From assembly GCF_002157505.1 (NCBI RefSeq), contig NZ_NFSC01000029.1, positions 124,001 to 188,000 of the forward strand: a stretch of 64,000 bases of DNA, read 5' to 3'. The stretch comes from Arthrobacter agilis. Lineage in GTDB: Bacteria; Actinomycetota; Actinomycetes; Actinomycetales; Micrococcaceae. Shown here piece after piece: positions 1 through 8,282 of this stretch (its first letter is position 1; every line of letters begins with the position of its first letter). The position numbers and the translations under genes were made by a program. Below the pieces are notes generated by a model that saw nothing but the letters and a program-made list of their open reading frames with translations, did no database searches and was not told the DNA's origin.

Positions 1-35
1 CCCAGGCCGCAGAAGAACGTAGTGCGAGGATCGCG

Positions 36-962
36 GTGACACTGTTCCCGCTGCTCATCCTTGCCGGCGGGCTCGTGGCAGTGCTGACGCCCGGCACCTT
101 CACGGGGCTCGGGCCGCTGATCAATCCGCTCCTCGGCGTCATCATGTTCGGCATGGGCCTGACGCTCACGCCGGTGGACTTCGCGCTGATCGGGAAGCGC
201 CCCATTCCCGTGGCGATCGGCGTCGTGGCCCAGTTCGTCATCATGCCGCTGCTCGGCTGGGGCGTCGCGACGGCACTCGGGCTTCCATCGGCGCTCGCGG
301 CCGGTGTGATCCTCGTCGGATGCTGCCCCGGCGGAACGGCGTCCAACGTGGTGTCCTACCTCGCCCGTGGCGATGTTGCCCTGTCCGTCGCCATGACCTC
401 GGTGTCCACGATCCTCGCCCCCGTCCTGACGCCGCTGCTCACCCTCTGGCTCGCCGGCCAGTACATGCCGGTGGACGCCGCCGCGATCGGTCTGTCGATC
501 CTGCAGATCGTGCTGCTCCCGGTGGTCGTCGGGCTCGCCGTCCGGTACTTCCTGCCCCGACTCGTCGAACGGCTGCTTCCCGCGCTCCCGTGGATCTCGG
601 TGGCGGCGATCACCGTCGTCGTGATCGCCGTGGTGTCCGGCAGTGCGGCGATCATCTTCTCGGCGGGATTGCTGGTGTTCGCCGCCGTGATCCTGCACAA
701 CGGCCTCGGTTACCTGCTGGGGTACGGTGCGGCCCGGCTGTTCGGCCTGCCCACGTCGGCGAAACGGACGACGGCGATCGAGGTGGGCATGCAGAACTCG
801 GGTCTGGCCGCAGGTCTCGCACGGACCTACCTGACTCCTGAGGCCGCACTACCGGGCGCGATCTTCTCGGTATGGCACAACGTGTCCGGTGCGGCGATGG
901 CTGCCTACTGGCGTCGCCGCGATGCACAGGTGCGTGTTCCTGAGGTCGCCGCCCGGCGCTGA
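36..962 (+). CDS. Bile acid:sodium symporter (BASS) family transporter
   Basis: This 308-residue protein is hydrophobic almost throughout, with about nine or ten membrane segments, which fits the BASS/SBF fold. Residues 96-105 (CCPGGTASNV) match the conserved Gly/Thr/Asn-rich sodium-site region of the family. Members carry organic anions with Na+; the substrate here cannot be read from sequence (bile-acid-like acids, pantoate and 2-keto acids are known for relatives). The GTG start has a GAGGA ribosome site five bases upstream. The frame stays open to the window edge, so an upstream start is not excluded. The gene is convergent with the small gene that follows. Confidence 0.85.
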   Translation: MTLFPLLILAGGLVAVLTPGTFTGLGPLINPLLGVIMFGMGLTLTPVDFALIGKRPIPVAIGVVAQFVIMPLLGWGVATALGLPSALAAGVILVGCCPGGTASNVVSYLARGDVALSVAMTSVSTILAPVLTPLLTLWLAGQYMPVDAAAIGLSILQIVLLPVVVGLAVRYFLPRLVERLLPALPWISVAAITVVVIAVVSGSAAIIFSAGLLVFAAVILHNGLGYLLGYGAARLFGLPTSAKRTTAIEVGMQNSGLAAGLARTYLTPEAALPGAIFSVWHNVSGAAMAAYWRRRDAQVRVPEVAARR

Positions 963-983
963 ACTCGTGCAGGCGTCGAGGGG

Positions 984-1289
984 TCAACTGCCGGTGCCGC
1001 CGACGCTGAGCAGTCGCCACTCGTCGCGCCGGGCGTCGAAGCCGATCCTGAATTCCAGGACGGGGGAGGCCGGCCCGGTCTGTGCGGTGAACAGCCAGGC
1101 GGGCGGCGTCGCGCCGGTCCGGGCATGCGCTACGCCGGCGGGCTCCGGGACGGGGTCACCGACGACCTGCCAGATGCTGCCGTGCCACCGCAACGCGAGG
1201 GGCTTCGCGGCCGGCGTGAAGCGGACCGTCGCCGGCTCATCGAGTGCCCGCAGTGCATCGTCGCCTGCGCCAACCGCCTGTGCTGCCAT
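984..1289 (-). CDS. Small hypothetical protein, possibly SOS-regulated (DUF6504-like)
   Basis: This 101-residue soluble protein begins MAAQAVGAGDD. It is Trp-rich (RWHGSIWQVVGDPVP, then WLF, then DEWRLLSV). The W-x-W/VV-GDPVP...EFRIGFD...W-x-L pattern resembles the DUF6504 proteins that sit with imuB/dnaE2 mutagenesis genes in actinobacteria; that assignment is tentative. AAGGA lies seven bases before the ATG and fixes this start rather than a longer upstream one. A LexA-like palindrome lies 42 bases upstream and overlaps a candidate -10 (TATTCT on the minus strand), so damage-inducible expression is plausible. No imuA, imuB or dnaE2 is beside it in this window. Confidence 0.65.
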   Translation of the reverse strand: MAAQAVGAGDDALRALDEPATVRFTPAAKPLALRWHGSIWQVVGDPVPEPAGVAHARTGATPPAWLFTAQTGPASPVLEFRIGFDARRDEWRLLSVGGTGS

Positions 1290-1330
1290 GCCGGTGTCCT
1301 TCGGTCGGTCTCCTGCGTACCGACCAAGAA

Positions 1331-1346
1331 TAGAACACGTATTCGA
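1331..1346 (-). promoter_or_regulatory. Candidate LexA (SOS) box
   Basis: TAGAACACGTATTCGA matches the mycobacterial/Micrococcus SOS consensus TCGAACnnnnGTTCGA at all but two positions. It lies 42 bases upstream of the small minus-strand gene ending at 984 and overlaps its putative -10. It could also act on the divergent nitroreductase gene, but is 175 bases from that start. Confidence 0.6.
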
Positions 1347-1477
1347 TTCTCGCGTTCCTCGGTGTTCTCCCGCGGCCCCTGCCGTTCCCAGGCCGGGATG
1401 CGGTTGGAAGGTGGCCGGAATGTGGCGCGAGGCTTCGTTGTTGTCGCGAAGGAGGCTCAACGGTGCGCCGTCTTACC

Positions 1478-1499
1478 GGAACACGTACGGAACACGTAC
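1478..1499 (+). repeat. Tandem 11-bp repeat upstream of nitroreductase
   Basis: Two perfect head-to-tail copies of GGAACACGTAC lie 22-43 bases before the nitroreductase ATG. Each contains GAACACGTA, the same nine bases found in the LexA-like box at 1331-1346. This makes them candidate regulator half-sites. Confidence 0.5.
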
Positions 1500-1520
1500 G
1501 GATCAAGCACAGGAGCACGC

Positions 1521-2114
1521 ATGTCCTTCAGCCCTGCCACCACCACCCGCAGCGCGGATACCCGCGTTCCCATCCTGGCCGAGTTGGCCGAGCGCTGGAG
1601 CCCGCGGTCCTTCGACCCGCAGGCGACCATCTCGGAGGACCAGCTGGATGCGCTGCTCGAAGCGGCGCGCTGGGCGCCCTCGGCGAGCAACAACCAGCCC
1701 CGCCGGTTCATCGTCGCGCGGCGCGGGACGTCCGCCTTCGACACGATCGTCTCGGCCCTCGTGGGATTCAACGCCGCGTGGGCACACAACGCCTCGGCCC
1801 TGATCGTGGGCATCGCCGAGACCTCCTCCGTCGAGGGCGATGTGCGTCCCTACGCGGAGTACGACCTCGGGCAGGCCGTGGCACACCTGAGCGTGCAGGC
1901 GGAGGCGGAGGGCCTCGTGACCCACCAGATGGCAGGGGTCGAGTGGGACAGGATCGTCGCTGCGTTCGACCTCTCCGACAACATGAAGCCCATGACCATC
2001 ACGGCGGTGGGCACGGTCGACGAGGCGGACAGGCTTCCCGAGGCCCTGGCCGAGCGCGAGACCGCACCCCGCAGGCGTCTCCCGCTGGAGGAGCTGGTGC
2101 TCCTCCGCAGCTAG
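1521..2114 (+). CDS. Nitroreductase family protein
   Basis: This 197-residue FMN-dependent oxidoreductase of the nitroreductase fold reduces nitro, quinone or related acceptors with NAD(P)H; the physiological substrate is unknown. It opens with RWSPRSFDPQ and has the FMN phosphate/isoalloxazine loop RWAPSASNNQP at residues 50-60, a hallmark of the family. AGGAG six bases upstream selects the ATG. The upstream region carries an 11-bp tandem repeat and a LexA-like box. It converges with the flavoprotein gene that follows, with only eight bases between the stop codons. Confidence 0.85.
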   Translation: MSFSPATTTRSADTRVPILAELAERWSPRSFDPQATISEDQLDALLEAARWAPSASNNQPRRFIVARRGTSAFDTIVSALVGFNAAWAHNASALIVGIAETSSVEGDVRPYAEYDLGQAVAHLSVQAEAEGLVTHQMAGVEWDRIVAAFDLSDNMKPMTITAVGTVDEADRLPEALAERETAPRRRLPLEELVLLRS

Positions 2115-2122
2115 GGTGGCAC

Positions 2123-3493
2123 CTACCCGTGCAGGGCCGACCTCGCCGCATGCCCGATGACGGCACTGTACGTGGGGTAGGCGAACTTCACGCGGGCGAG
2201 CGTCGCGAGGTCGGTGCCGGCCGCCATGGCGGACGCCACGGCGGTGATGACCTCGACGGCGTTCTCGCCGACGGCGTGCGCGCCGAGGATCAGCTCGCGG
2301 CGCCGGTCGACGACCAGCTTGAGGAATCCCTGCTCACGATCGTCGATGATGGGGCGTTCGACGGCTGCGTACGGGACCGTGACGGCGTGGCACTCCGCGT
2401 CCCGCTCCCTCGCCTTCGCCTCGGTGAGCCCCACGCCCGCGTAGTCCGGGTCCGTGAAGCCACCCTCGGGCAGGAGATGGTGCGGCGTGGTGCGCGTGGC
2501 ACCCAGCACGGCGTTCTCGGCCGCGGTCTCGCCCTCGAAGACGGCCGCCTGGACCAGCATGCTGCTGCCGTTGGCGTCGCCGGCCACGAAGATGTGCGGC
2601 ACGTTGGAGCGCAGGTACTCATCCACCGGGATGAAGGAGCGCGCGGCCTGCACCCCGGCCGCGTCGAGGCCGAGCCCTGCGAGGTTCGCCGGCCACCCGG
2701 CCGCCATGAGGACCGCGTCCACCAGCCGGGACTGCGGCTCGCCGTCACGCCTCCACGTGAGCGTGAGGCCGTCCGCCTCCTTCCGGATGCTGTCGATACC
2801 GCCGATCCCGGTCTCCACCTGGACGCCCTTGCCCCTGAAGCTCGCGGTGACGGTAGCCGCGACGTCCTCGTCCTCCGTCATCAGGATCCGGGGTGCGAGG
2901 TCGAGCAGGAGGACGTCCGAGCCCATCGCATCGAAGATGGTGGTCAGCTGCGCACCCGTGTGCCCTCCGCCGATGATGGCCACCGAGCCGGGCAGGTTCT
3001 CCAGCGTCAGCACTTCGTGGGGCAGCACGGCGTGCTCGGCCCCGTCGATGGGCAGGCGGCGGCCGCTGCCGCCGATGCAGAGGATGATCGACGCGGCCGT
3101 GACCTCCCGCCCGCCCACGGAGATGCTGTGCGCCCCGGTGAGCTCGGCATCGCCCTCGATCAGTTCGATGTCCAGGCGGTCCATGGTGGGCCCGTACCCT
3201 TTGGCCTCGAGGACGCGGGCGACGGTGGCGCGCACCCGCTGCACCGTCCTGTCCCAGTCGACGCTGGGCTCGGCCACGACGATCCCGTAGTCGTAGGCCG
3301 TGCGGACCTCGCGGAACAGGCGGGCGGTCTTCGCGAGGACCCGCGTGGGGACGCAGCCTGAATTCACGCAGGTGCCGCCGAGTGCGGAACGTTCGACGAC
3401 GGCGGTGCGGGCTCCGAGTTCCGCCGCACGGGTGGCGGCCGCCATGCCGGCCGGGCCACCACCGATGACGAGGACATCGAACAGGTAGTCCAT
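2123..3493 (-). CDS. Dihydrolipoamide dehydrogenase/mercuric reductase-like flavoprotein
   Basis: This 456-residue class I pyridine nucleotide-disulfide oxidoreductase has an FAD GxGxxG (VIGGGPAGMAA, residues 9-19), the redox pair GGTCVNSGCVPT (Cys42/Cys47), an NAD(P) site IIGGGHTG (173-180) and a C-terminal dimerisation domain. Lipoamide dehydrogenase and glutathione reductase have a catalytic His-x-x-Pro-Thr-x-x-Glu near the C-terminus. This protein has FAYPTYSAV (about 437-445), lacking that His and Glu. It is therefore probably not a true E3 but a related NAD(P)H-dependent reductase. AAGGAGC seven bases upstream fixes the ATG at 3493; the frame extends further upstream without support. 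Confidence 0.8.
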   Translation of the reverse strand: MDYLFDVLVIGGGPAGMAAATRAAELGARTAVVERSALGGTCVNSGCVPTRVLAKTARLFREVRTAYDYGIVVAEPSVDWDRTVQRVRATVARVLEAKGYGPTMDRLDIELIEGDAELTGAHSISVGGREVTAASIILCIGGSGRRLPIDGAEHAVLPHEVLTLENLPGSVAIIGGGHTGAQLTTIFDAMGSDVLLLDLAPRILMTEDEDVAATVTASFRGKGVQVETGIGGIDSIRKEADGLTLTWRRDGEPQSRLVDAVLMAAGWPANLAGLGLDAAGVQAARSFIPVDEYLRSNVPHIFVAGDANGSSMLVQAAVFEGETAAENAVLGATRTTPHHLLPEGGFTDPDYAGVGLTEAKARERDAECHAVTVPYAAVERPIIDDREQGFLKLVVDRRRELILGAHAVGENAVEVITAVASAMAAGTDLATLARVKFAYPTYSAVIGHAARSALHG

Positions 3494-3725
3494 GAGAAGC
3501 TCCTTTCGTCCGTCCGGGTGGCTCCCATCCTCCACCGGCTGCGGCAGGGACCACAACGCCCGGCGTCGCAAGTACCCGCGGAACTCCCACTCCCGCCCGT
3601 TTCGTCCTAGGGTGGTTCGGTCAGCGAATCAGTAGGACGTCCCCGTCCGGCTGGACAGCGGCAACGCGCGGGCGATGAGACCGGTAGCGGCCCGCCCGTT
3701 GCCACCGATCCTCCAGGAGGAACCC

Positions 3726-4769
3726 ATGAAGACCGTCAATGCCTATGCCGCCCCGTCCGCCACGGAGCCACTCGTTCCGACGACCATCGAGCGCCGCGAC
3801 GTGGGACCGAAGGACGTGCTGATCAAGATCGCGTACGCGGGAATCTGCCACTCCGACATCCACACCGTGCGCGGCGAGTGGGGACCCCAGCAGTATCCGC
3901 TCACCGTAGGCCACGAGATCGTCGGCGTCGTCGAGGAGGCCGGCAGCGAGGTCACCCTGCACAAGGTCGGCGACCGTGTGGGCGTCGGCTGCATGGTGGA
4001 TTCCTGCCGCACCTGCGCGAACTGCCAGAAGGGGGAGGAGCAGTACTGCCTGAACGGCAACACCGGGACCTATGCCGGAGTGGACCGCGACGGCTCGATC
4101 ACCCAGGGCGGCTACTCCACCCACATCGTGGTCGTCGAGGACTTCGTGCTGTCGGTCCCCGAGAGCATCCCCTACGAGGCTGCCGCGCCCCTCCTGTGCG
4201 CGGGTGTCACGACCTACTCGCCGCTCGCGCACTGGAACGCGGGACCGGGAAAGAAGGTCGCCGTCGTCGGACTCGGTGGACTCGGGCACATGGCCGTCAA
4301 GATCGCGCACGCCATGGGCGCCGAGGTCACCGTCCTGTCGCAGACCCTCAGCAAGGAGGACGACGGCAAGCGCTTCGGGGCCGAGTACTACTACGCCACG
4401 AGCGACCCCGACACCTTCAAGCAGCTCGCGAACACCTTCGACCTCATCATCAACACCGTGAGCGCGAAGATCGACCTCGACGCCTACCTCTCGCTCCTCG
4501 GTCTGGACGGGACCATGGTCAACGTGGGCGCCCCGGCGGACGCCCTTCCCCTGCACGTGTTCACGCTGTTCAACCAGCGGCGCTCCTTCGCGGGATCCGG
4601 GATCGGCAGCATCCGGGAGACCCAGGAGATGCTGGACTTCTGCGCCGAGCACGGCATCGCGCCCGAGATCGAGCTCATCGGGGCCGATGCCATCAACGAG
4701 GCGTATGAGCGCGTGCTCGCCTCCGACGTGCGCTACCGCTTCGTGATCGACACGGCGACCCTCGCCTGA
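3726..4769 (+). CDS. Zinc-dependent NAD(P)-alcohol dehydrogenase (CAD/YahK-like MDR)
   Basis: This 347-residue medium-chain dehydrogenase/reductase carries both zinc sites. Catalytic ligands are Cys41 (GICHSDIH), His63-Glu64 (VGHEIVG) and Cys158. The structural zinc uses Cys94, Cys97, Cys100 and Cys108. The Rossmann motif [11 protein letters not shown] lies at about 180-190. Sequence pattern and length fit the cinnamyl-alcohol-dehydrogenase/YahK group, which reduces a broad range of aldehydes with NADPH. A strong AGGAGG precedes the ATG. It is divergent from the flavoprotein gene across a 232-base intergenic stretch and is followed by a strong terminator. Confidence 0.88.
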   Translation: MKTVNAYAAPSATEPLVPTTIERRDVGPKDVLIKIAYAGICHSDIHTVRGEWGPQQYPLTVGHEIVGVVEEAGSEVTLHKVGDRVGVGCMVDSCRTCANCQKGEEQYCLNGNTGTYAGVDRDGSITQGGYSTHIVVVEDFVLSVPESIPYEAAAPLLCAGVTTYSPLAHWNAGPGKKVAVVGLGGLGHMAVKIAHAMGAEVTVLSQTLSKEDDGKRFGAEYYYATSDPDTFKQLANTFDLIINTVSAKIDLDAYLSLLGLDGTMVNVGAPADALPLHVFTLFNQRRSFAGSGIGSIRETQEMLDFCAEHGIAPEIELIGADAINEAYERVLASDVRYRFVIDTATLA

Positions 4770-4786
4770 GCCGGGACTGCGCAGTG

Positions 4787-4820
4787 CTGGGGCGGGGTGC
4801 CAGGAGGCGCCCCGCTCCAG
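4787..4820 (+). terminator. Hairpin terminator after alcohol dehydrogenase
   Basis: The arms CTGGGGCGGGGTGCC and GGCGCCCCGCTCCAG pair over 15 base pairs (two G·U) around an AGGA loop, 17 bases after the stop codon. There is no clear U-run, as is common in high-GC actinobacteria. Confidence 0.7.
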
Positions 4821-4937
4821 CGGGGGAACACACGGAGGAAGGTGCCAGCAAGTAAGCTGGGCGACGGTGGCCGGTTCCGGCCCCGTGCCGCCGGTTCTGG
4901 TCCGACCGCGGCAGAATTCTTCTGAACGGGTAGTGGC

Positions 4938-7007
4938 ATGGGTGAGGGGCGGATGCAGGCGGTTGCGGGGCGACTGGCGGGGCTGTCTCCGGTGACCCTC
5001 CACGTCCTGTTCGCCCTGATGCTCGCCATGGCCGCCGTCTTCGGGCGCCTTACCACCCTCGAGTCCTCGGGCCTCGCCCTCGTGTGGCCCGCCGCGGGCC
5101 TCAACTTCCTCTGGGGGTTGTGGGCGTCCCGGACCCGGCGCGACCTCGCCGTAGCCCTTTCCGCCACCATTCCCATCCTCGCCGGGGTCAACCTCTCGAC
5201 CGGCCTCAGTTTCGCCCTCGCCCTGGCAGTGGCACTGGGGAGTGTGGCGCAGACCGCTGTGGCGGCCTACTTCTTCCGGCGGCTGGTCCCTGCCCTGCGT
5301 GTGCAGAGTGTGGGGGACTACCTCCGTCTGGGTGTCATCGCCCTCGGTGCCTGCTCGGTCGGCGCGCTGTTCATCGTCGTCGGCGTCGCCGTGGAGGGTT
5401 CGGCGGAGCCGTTCTCCGCCTTCATCCCGTGGCTGGTCCGCCACGCGGTGTCCCTGACCGCGATCGGCTCCCTGGGGATCGTGGCGGCTTCGAGCATCAT
5501 GGGCCGCGTGACGGGCGAACCCCGCCCGCCCCTCACCGTCGCGCGACGTGTCGAGTACGCACTCCTGGTCCTGGTCTCCGTGATCCTCTACGTCGCCACC
5601 TTCGGGACGAGCGCGGCCCTGCCGATCGCCTACACGACCATCCCCGCCCACATGTGGGCAGGTCTCCGGCTCCGGTCCGGGTGGGCCATGCTGCACGGCC
5701 TCGTGTGCGGCGCGTTCCTGGTCTTCTTCACCCTTGCGGGTCGCGGGCCGTTCCAGGACCTCGATGCCGATGTCGCCGCCTACGTGGCGCAGTCCTTCAT
5801 GTTCATCGCGTACTCGCTGTCCGCCGTCCTGGCACTCAGCATGGACGAGCGACGCCGCCTCATCGACCGCCTCTACAGCGCCAACGAGGAGGCGAGGGCC
5901 GCGGCGGACCTCCGGAACCTCGTGATCGGCAGGATGAACGACGGCGTCCTGGTCGCGGGACCGGACAAGCGGCTGATCTTCCAGAACGCGGCGAGCGAAC
6001 GCTGGCTGGGAGCGGGGACCGCCCGACCCGGTGAGGTGTGGCGGCGGGACTACGAGGCCACAACCCCCAGCGGAGGGCAGATCACCGAGGCGGAGAATCC
6101 ACTGACCCTCGCGCTGCAGGGGACGGTGACGGAGCGGATGGACGTCGACCTCAGGCACTGTTCCGGAGAGGTCATGCACTTGTCCGTCGACGCGATGCCC
6201 CTGCCCGGTGAGCGTGGTGCGGTCGTGGTGATGCGCAACGTCACCGAGGAGCGTGCGTACCAGCGCGACCTCGGGCGCTTCGCGTCCGTCGTCGCGCACG
6301 ACCTCCTGACGCCGCTCACGGTCTTCGACGGCTGGCTCGAGATGCTCGAGGATCCGGATCTACCGCCGGCCGAGCGGCAGGCCAGCATCGAGCGCCTGCA
6401 GCAGGCGAGCGTGCGCATGCGCAACCTCATCCGCAACCTCCTCGCCTACAGCCTCGCCAAGGAGGAGAAGCTCACGGCCTCCCGCATCGACGTGGGCTGC
6501 GTGGTCGAGGGCATCATCGACCTGCGGACGGCACTTCCGGGCACGCAGCTTCCCGCGGTCCGCTTCGACGTGAGCGCGGCGCACCCCGTCTACGCCGACG
6601 AGCGGCTCTTCCTGCAGCTCATGGAGAACCTCGTGGGCAATGCCATGAAGTACGGGCGGACCGACGGCACGGGGCAGGTCGGCGTCGCGACATCGGCCGA
6701 CGCGGCCACCGGCAGGACCCTCGTCCAGGTGCGCGACAACGGCATCGGTATTCCCGAGGGCGATCTCGAGCGCGTCTTCGAGGAGTTCCACCGCTCGGAG
6801 AACGGGCTCAGCCAGGCCACGGGCACGGGCCTCGGCCTCGCGATCTGCCGCCGTATCGCCGAGAGCCACGGTGGATGGATCAGGGTCCGCAACGTGGAGG
6901 AGGGCGGCGCCGAGTTCACCGTCAGCCTGCCGGGGTCGCCGGATCAGCTACCCGAGGGCATCCCGCTGGTCAGCGCGGACGAGGCCCCCCGGGTTCCGGC
7001 GCCGTAG
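4938..7007 (+). CDS. MASE1-PAS sensor histidine kinase
   Basis: This 689-residue membrane kinase has an N-terminal MASE1-type sensor region with about eight membrane helices (residues ~15-310, including SSGLALVWPAAGLNF). A PAS-like domain follows (~325-430: RMNDGVLVAGPDKRLIFQNAA). Next is a HisKA dimerisation domain with the phospho-acceptor His454 in VVAHDLLTPLTV. The ATP domain has an N box (ENLVGNAMKYG), a G1 box (VRDNGIGIP) and GTGLGLAICRR. The ligand of MASE1 is unknown. No response regulator is adjacent, so it is an orphan in this window. ATG at 4953 is an alternative start. It converges with the epimerase gene. Confidence 0.85.
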   Translation: MGEGRMQAVAGRLAGLSPVTLHVLFALMLAMAAVFGRLTTLESSGLALVWPAAGLNFLWGLWASRTRRDLAVALSATIPILAGVNLSTGLSFALALAVALGSVAQTAVAAYFFRRLVPALRVQSVGDYLRLGVIALGACSVGALFIVVGVAVEGSAEPFSAFIPWLVRHAVSLTAIGSLGIVAASSIMGRVTGEPRPPLTVARRVEYALLVLVSVILYVATFGTSAALPIAYTTIPAHMWAGLRLRSGWAMLHGLVCGAFLVFFTLAGRGPFQDLDADVAAYVAQSFMFIAYSLSAVLALSMDERRRLIDRLYSANEEARAAADLRNLVIGRMNDGVLVAGPDKRLIFQNAASERWLGAGTARPGEVWRRDYEATTPSGGQITEAENPLTLALQGTVTERMDVDLRHCSGEVMHLSVDAMPLPGERGAVVVMRNVTEERAYQRDLGRFASVVAHDLLTPLTVFDGWLEMLEDPDLPPAERQASIERLQQASVRMRNLIRNLLAYSLAKEEKLTASRIDVGCVVEGIIDLRTALPGTQLPAVRFDVSAAHPVYADERLFLQLMENLVGNAMKYGRTDGTGQVGVATSADAATGRTLVQVRDNGIGIPEGDLERVFEEFHRSENGLSQATGTGLGLAICRRIAESHGGWIRVRNVEEGGAEFTVSLPGSPDQLPEGIPLVSADEAPRVPAP

Positions 7008-7044
7008 CCTGACCTCCGCCTGGAGGCCCCCCACCAATGAGGCG

Positions 7045-8136
7045 TCAGGCCGCGTCCGGGGCCCGGCGCGGGTACATCTTGGGGGAGCCGCCATGGCCGC
7101 TGCCGCTGCGCATCCCGGCCAGGATCTCGGCCATCGCCTCGCGCGAGGAATGCCGTGCCTCCCACCCCAGTTGCGTCCTGGCCCTGGTGGTGTCCATGAC
7201 GGGGCTCTGCGCCGCCATGTCGATCCAGCCCGGATCGGTGCGCTGGACGCCCAGCCTCCAGCTCGCACCGACGAGCAAGCGCAGCACCCGGACGGGGAAA
7301 TCCATCACGCGGCGCGCGCCCAGCAGGTCGGCGACGCGCTCCGGCGTCAGCTCGGGCTCGGCAGCGATGTTGAATGCCCCGGACGCGCGGCGCGCGACCA
7401 CGCGCCAGTACGCCTCGGCGACGTCCTCGGCGTGCACCGCCTGGAAGATGAAGGCCTTCGGGATGGGCAGGAGCGGCAGCGGCAGGCCGCCGAGCAGGAT
7501 CTTCGGGATGAGCGGGCCCAGGAAGTAGCGGCCCACCTCGCTGCCCGCCTGCTCCTGGAAGATCAGCCCCGGCCGCAGGCGTGCTACGGGGATCTCGGGG
7601 TGGTCCTGCTCGAAGCTGTCCAGCAGGCGTTCCTGCTCGGCCTTGTGGCGGCTGTAGTGGGAGGACCGGATGCCGCCGGTGGGCCAGGACTCGTCCTTGC
7701 GGGTGTCCTTGTCCGACGGGGAGTAGGCGCCGACCGAGGACGCACAGACGAAGTGGCGCACGCCGGCGGCCCCGGCCGCCCGGAGGGCGTTGGCGGTGCC
7801 GGTGACATTGGTCCGGTACATGGCCGCCTCGTCGCGGTTGGGCTGGATGGCCCATGCGAGGTGCACGACGGCGTCGGCTCCGGCGAGCGCGAGTGTCAGG
7901 GCGTCCCGGCCCTCGTCCTTCCCGACGTCGATCGCGTGCCAGTCCACGCCGGCGTACGGTTCCTGCGAGGTATCCGGGATGGTGCGGGCGATCGCGGTGA
8001 TCGAGATGCCGCCCGTGTCCGCCGCCGTGTCATAGCTGGACTGCTGGATCGCCTCCCGGTCGCGGGCAGCCCGCTGGAGGCGGGAGAGGACCGCCGTGCC
8101 CACGTTTCCGCTGGCGCCGATGACTGCGATGCGCAT
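7045..8136 (-). CDS. NAD-dependent epimerase/dehydratase family protein
   Basis: This 363-residue extended SDR has the N-terminal nucleotide motif IGASGNVGTA (residues 6-15). It has the NAG/AWA-like stretch VVHLAWAIQPN and a Ser...Tyr-x-x-x-Lys active site (CASSVGAYS, then HYSRHK). The C-terminal third binds substrate and is not diagnostic. The reaction is likely NAD(P)-dependent isomerisation or reduction of a sugar nucleotide or similar alcohol. It is transcribed divergently from yihY across about 145 bases. Confidence 0.75.
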   Translation of the reverse strand: MRIAVIGASGNVGTAVLSRLQRAARDREAIQQSSYDTAADTGGISITAIARTIPDTSQEPYAGVDWHAIDVGKDEGRDALTLALAGADAVVHLAWAIQPNRDEAAMYRTNVTGTANALRAAGAAGVRHFVCASSVGAYSPSDKDTRKDESWPTGGIRSSHYSRHKAEQERLLDSFEQDHPEIPVARLRPGLIFQEQAGSEVGRYFLGPLIPKILLGGLPLPLLPIPKAFIFQAVHAEDVAEAYWRVVARRASGAFNIAAEPELTPERVADLLGARRVMDFPVRVLRLLVGASWRLGVQRTDPGWIDMAAQSPVMDTTRARTQLGWEARHSSREAMAEILAGMRSGSGHGGSPKMYPRRAPDAA

Positions 8137-8197
8137 GGTCTACTCCTAGGCGTGGTGGTTCGGGGACACGAGGGCGGTCCGATCTGAACTGGACTGC

Positions 8198-8209
8198 TAA
8201 GCAAGCTTA
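8198..8209. promoter_or_regulatory. Palindrome TAAGCAAGCTTA upstream of yihY
   Basis: A 12-bp inverted repeat (TAAGC-AA-GCTTA) lies in the divergent intergenic region, 74 bases before the YihY start. The same AAGCAAGCTT core occurs inverted at 49487-49496, and a close variant occurs at 37199-37208. It may be a regulator site. Confidence 0.35.
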
Positions 8210-8282
8210 TGGTGCAGTGGAAGGAACCGTATAGCCGTAAGGACGCCCGACACCGATTCAAGGGCCCGACTGGGAGGTATCC

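Noticed and set aside
1463-3361. 632-residue plus-strand frame across nitroreductase and flavoprotein
   Set aside because: It overlaps two well-supported genes out of frame and has no recognisable motif.
3621-6299. 892-residue open frame on the minus strand
   Set aside because: It lies antisense to the alcohol dehydrogenase and sensor kinase genes, is rich in Gly/Asp/Glu/His typical of GC-rich shadow frames, and shows no domain.
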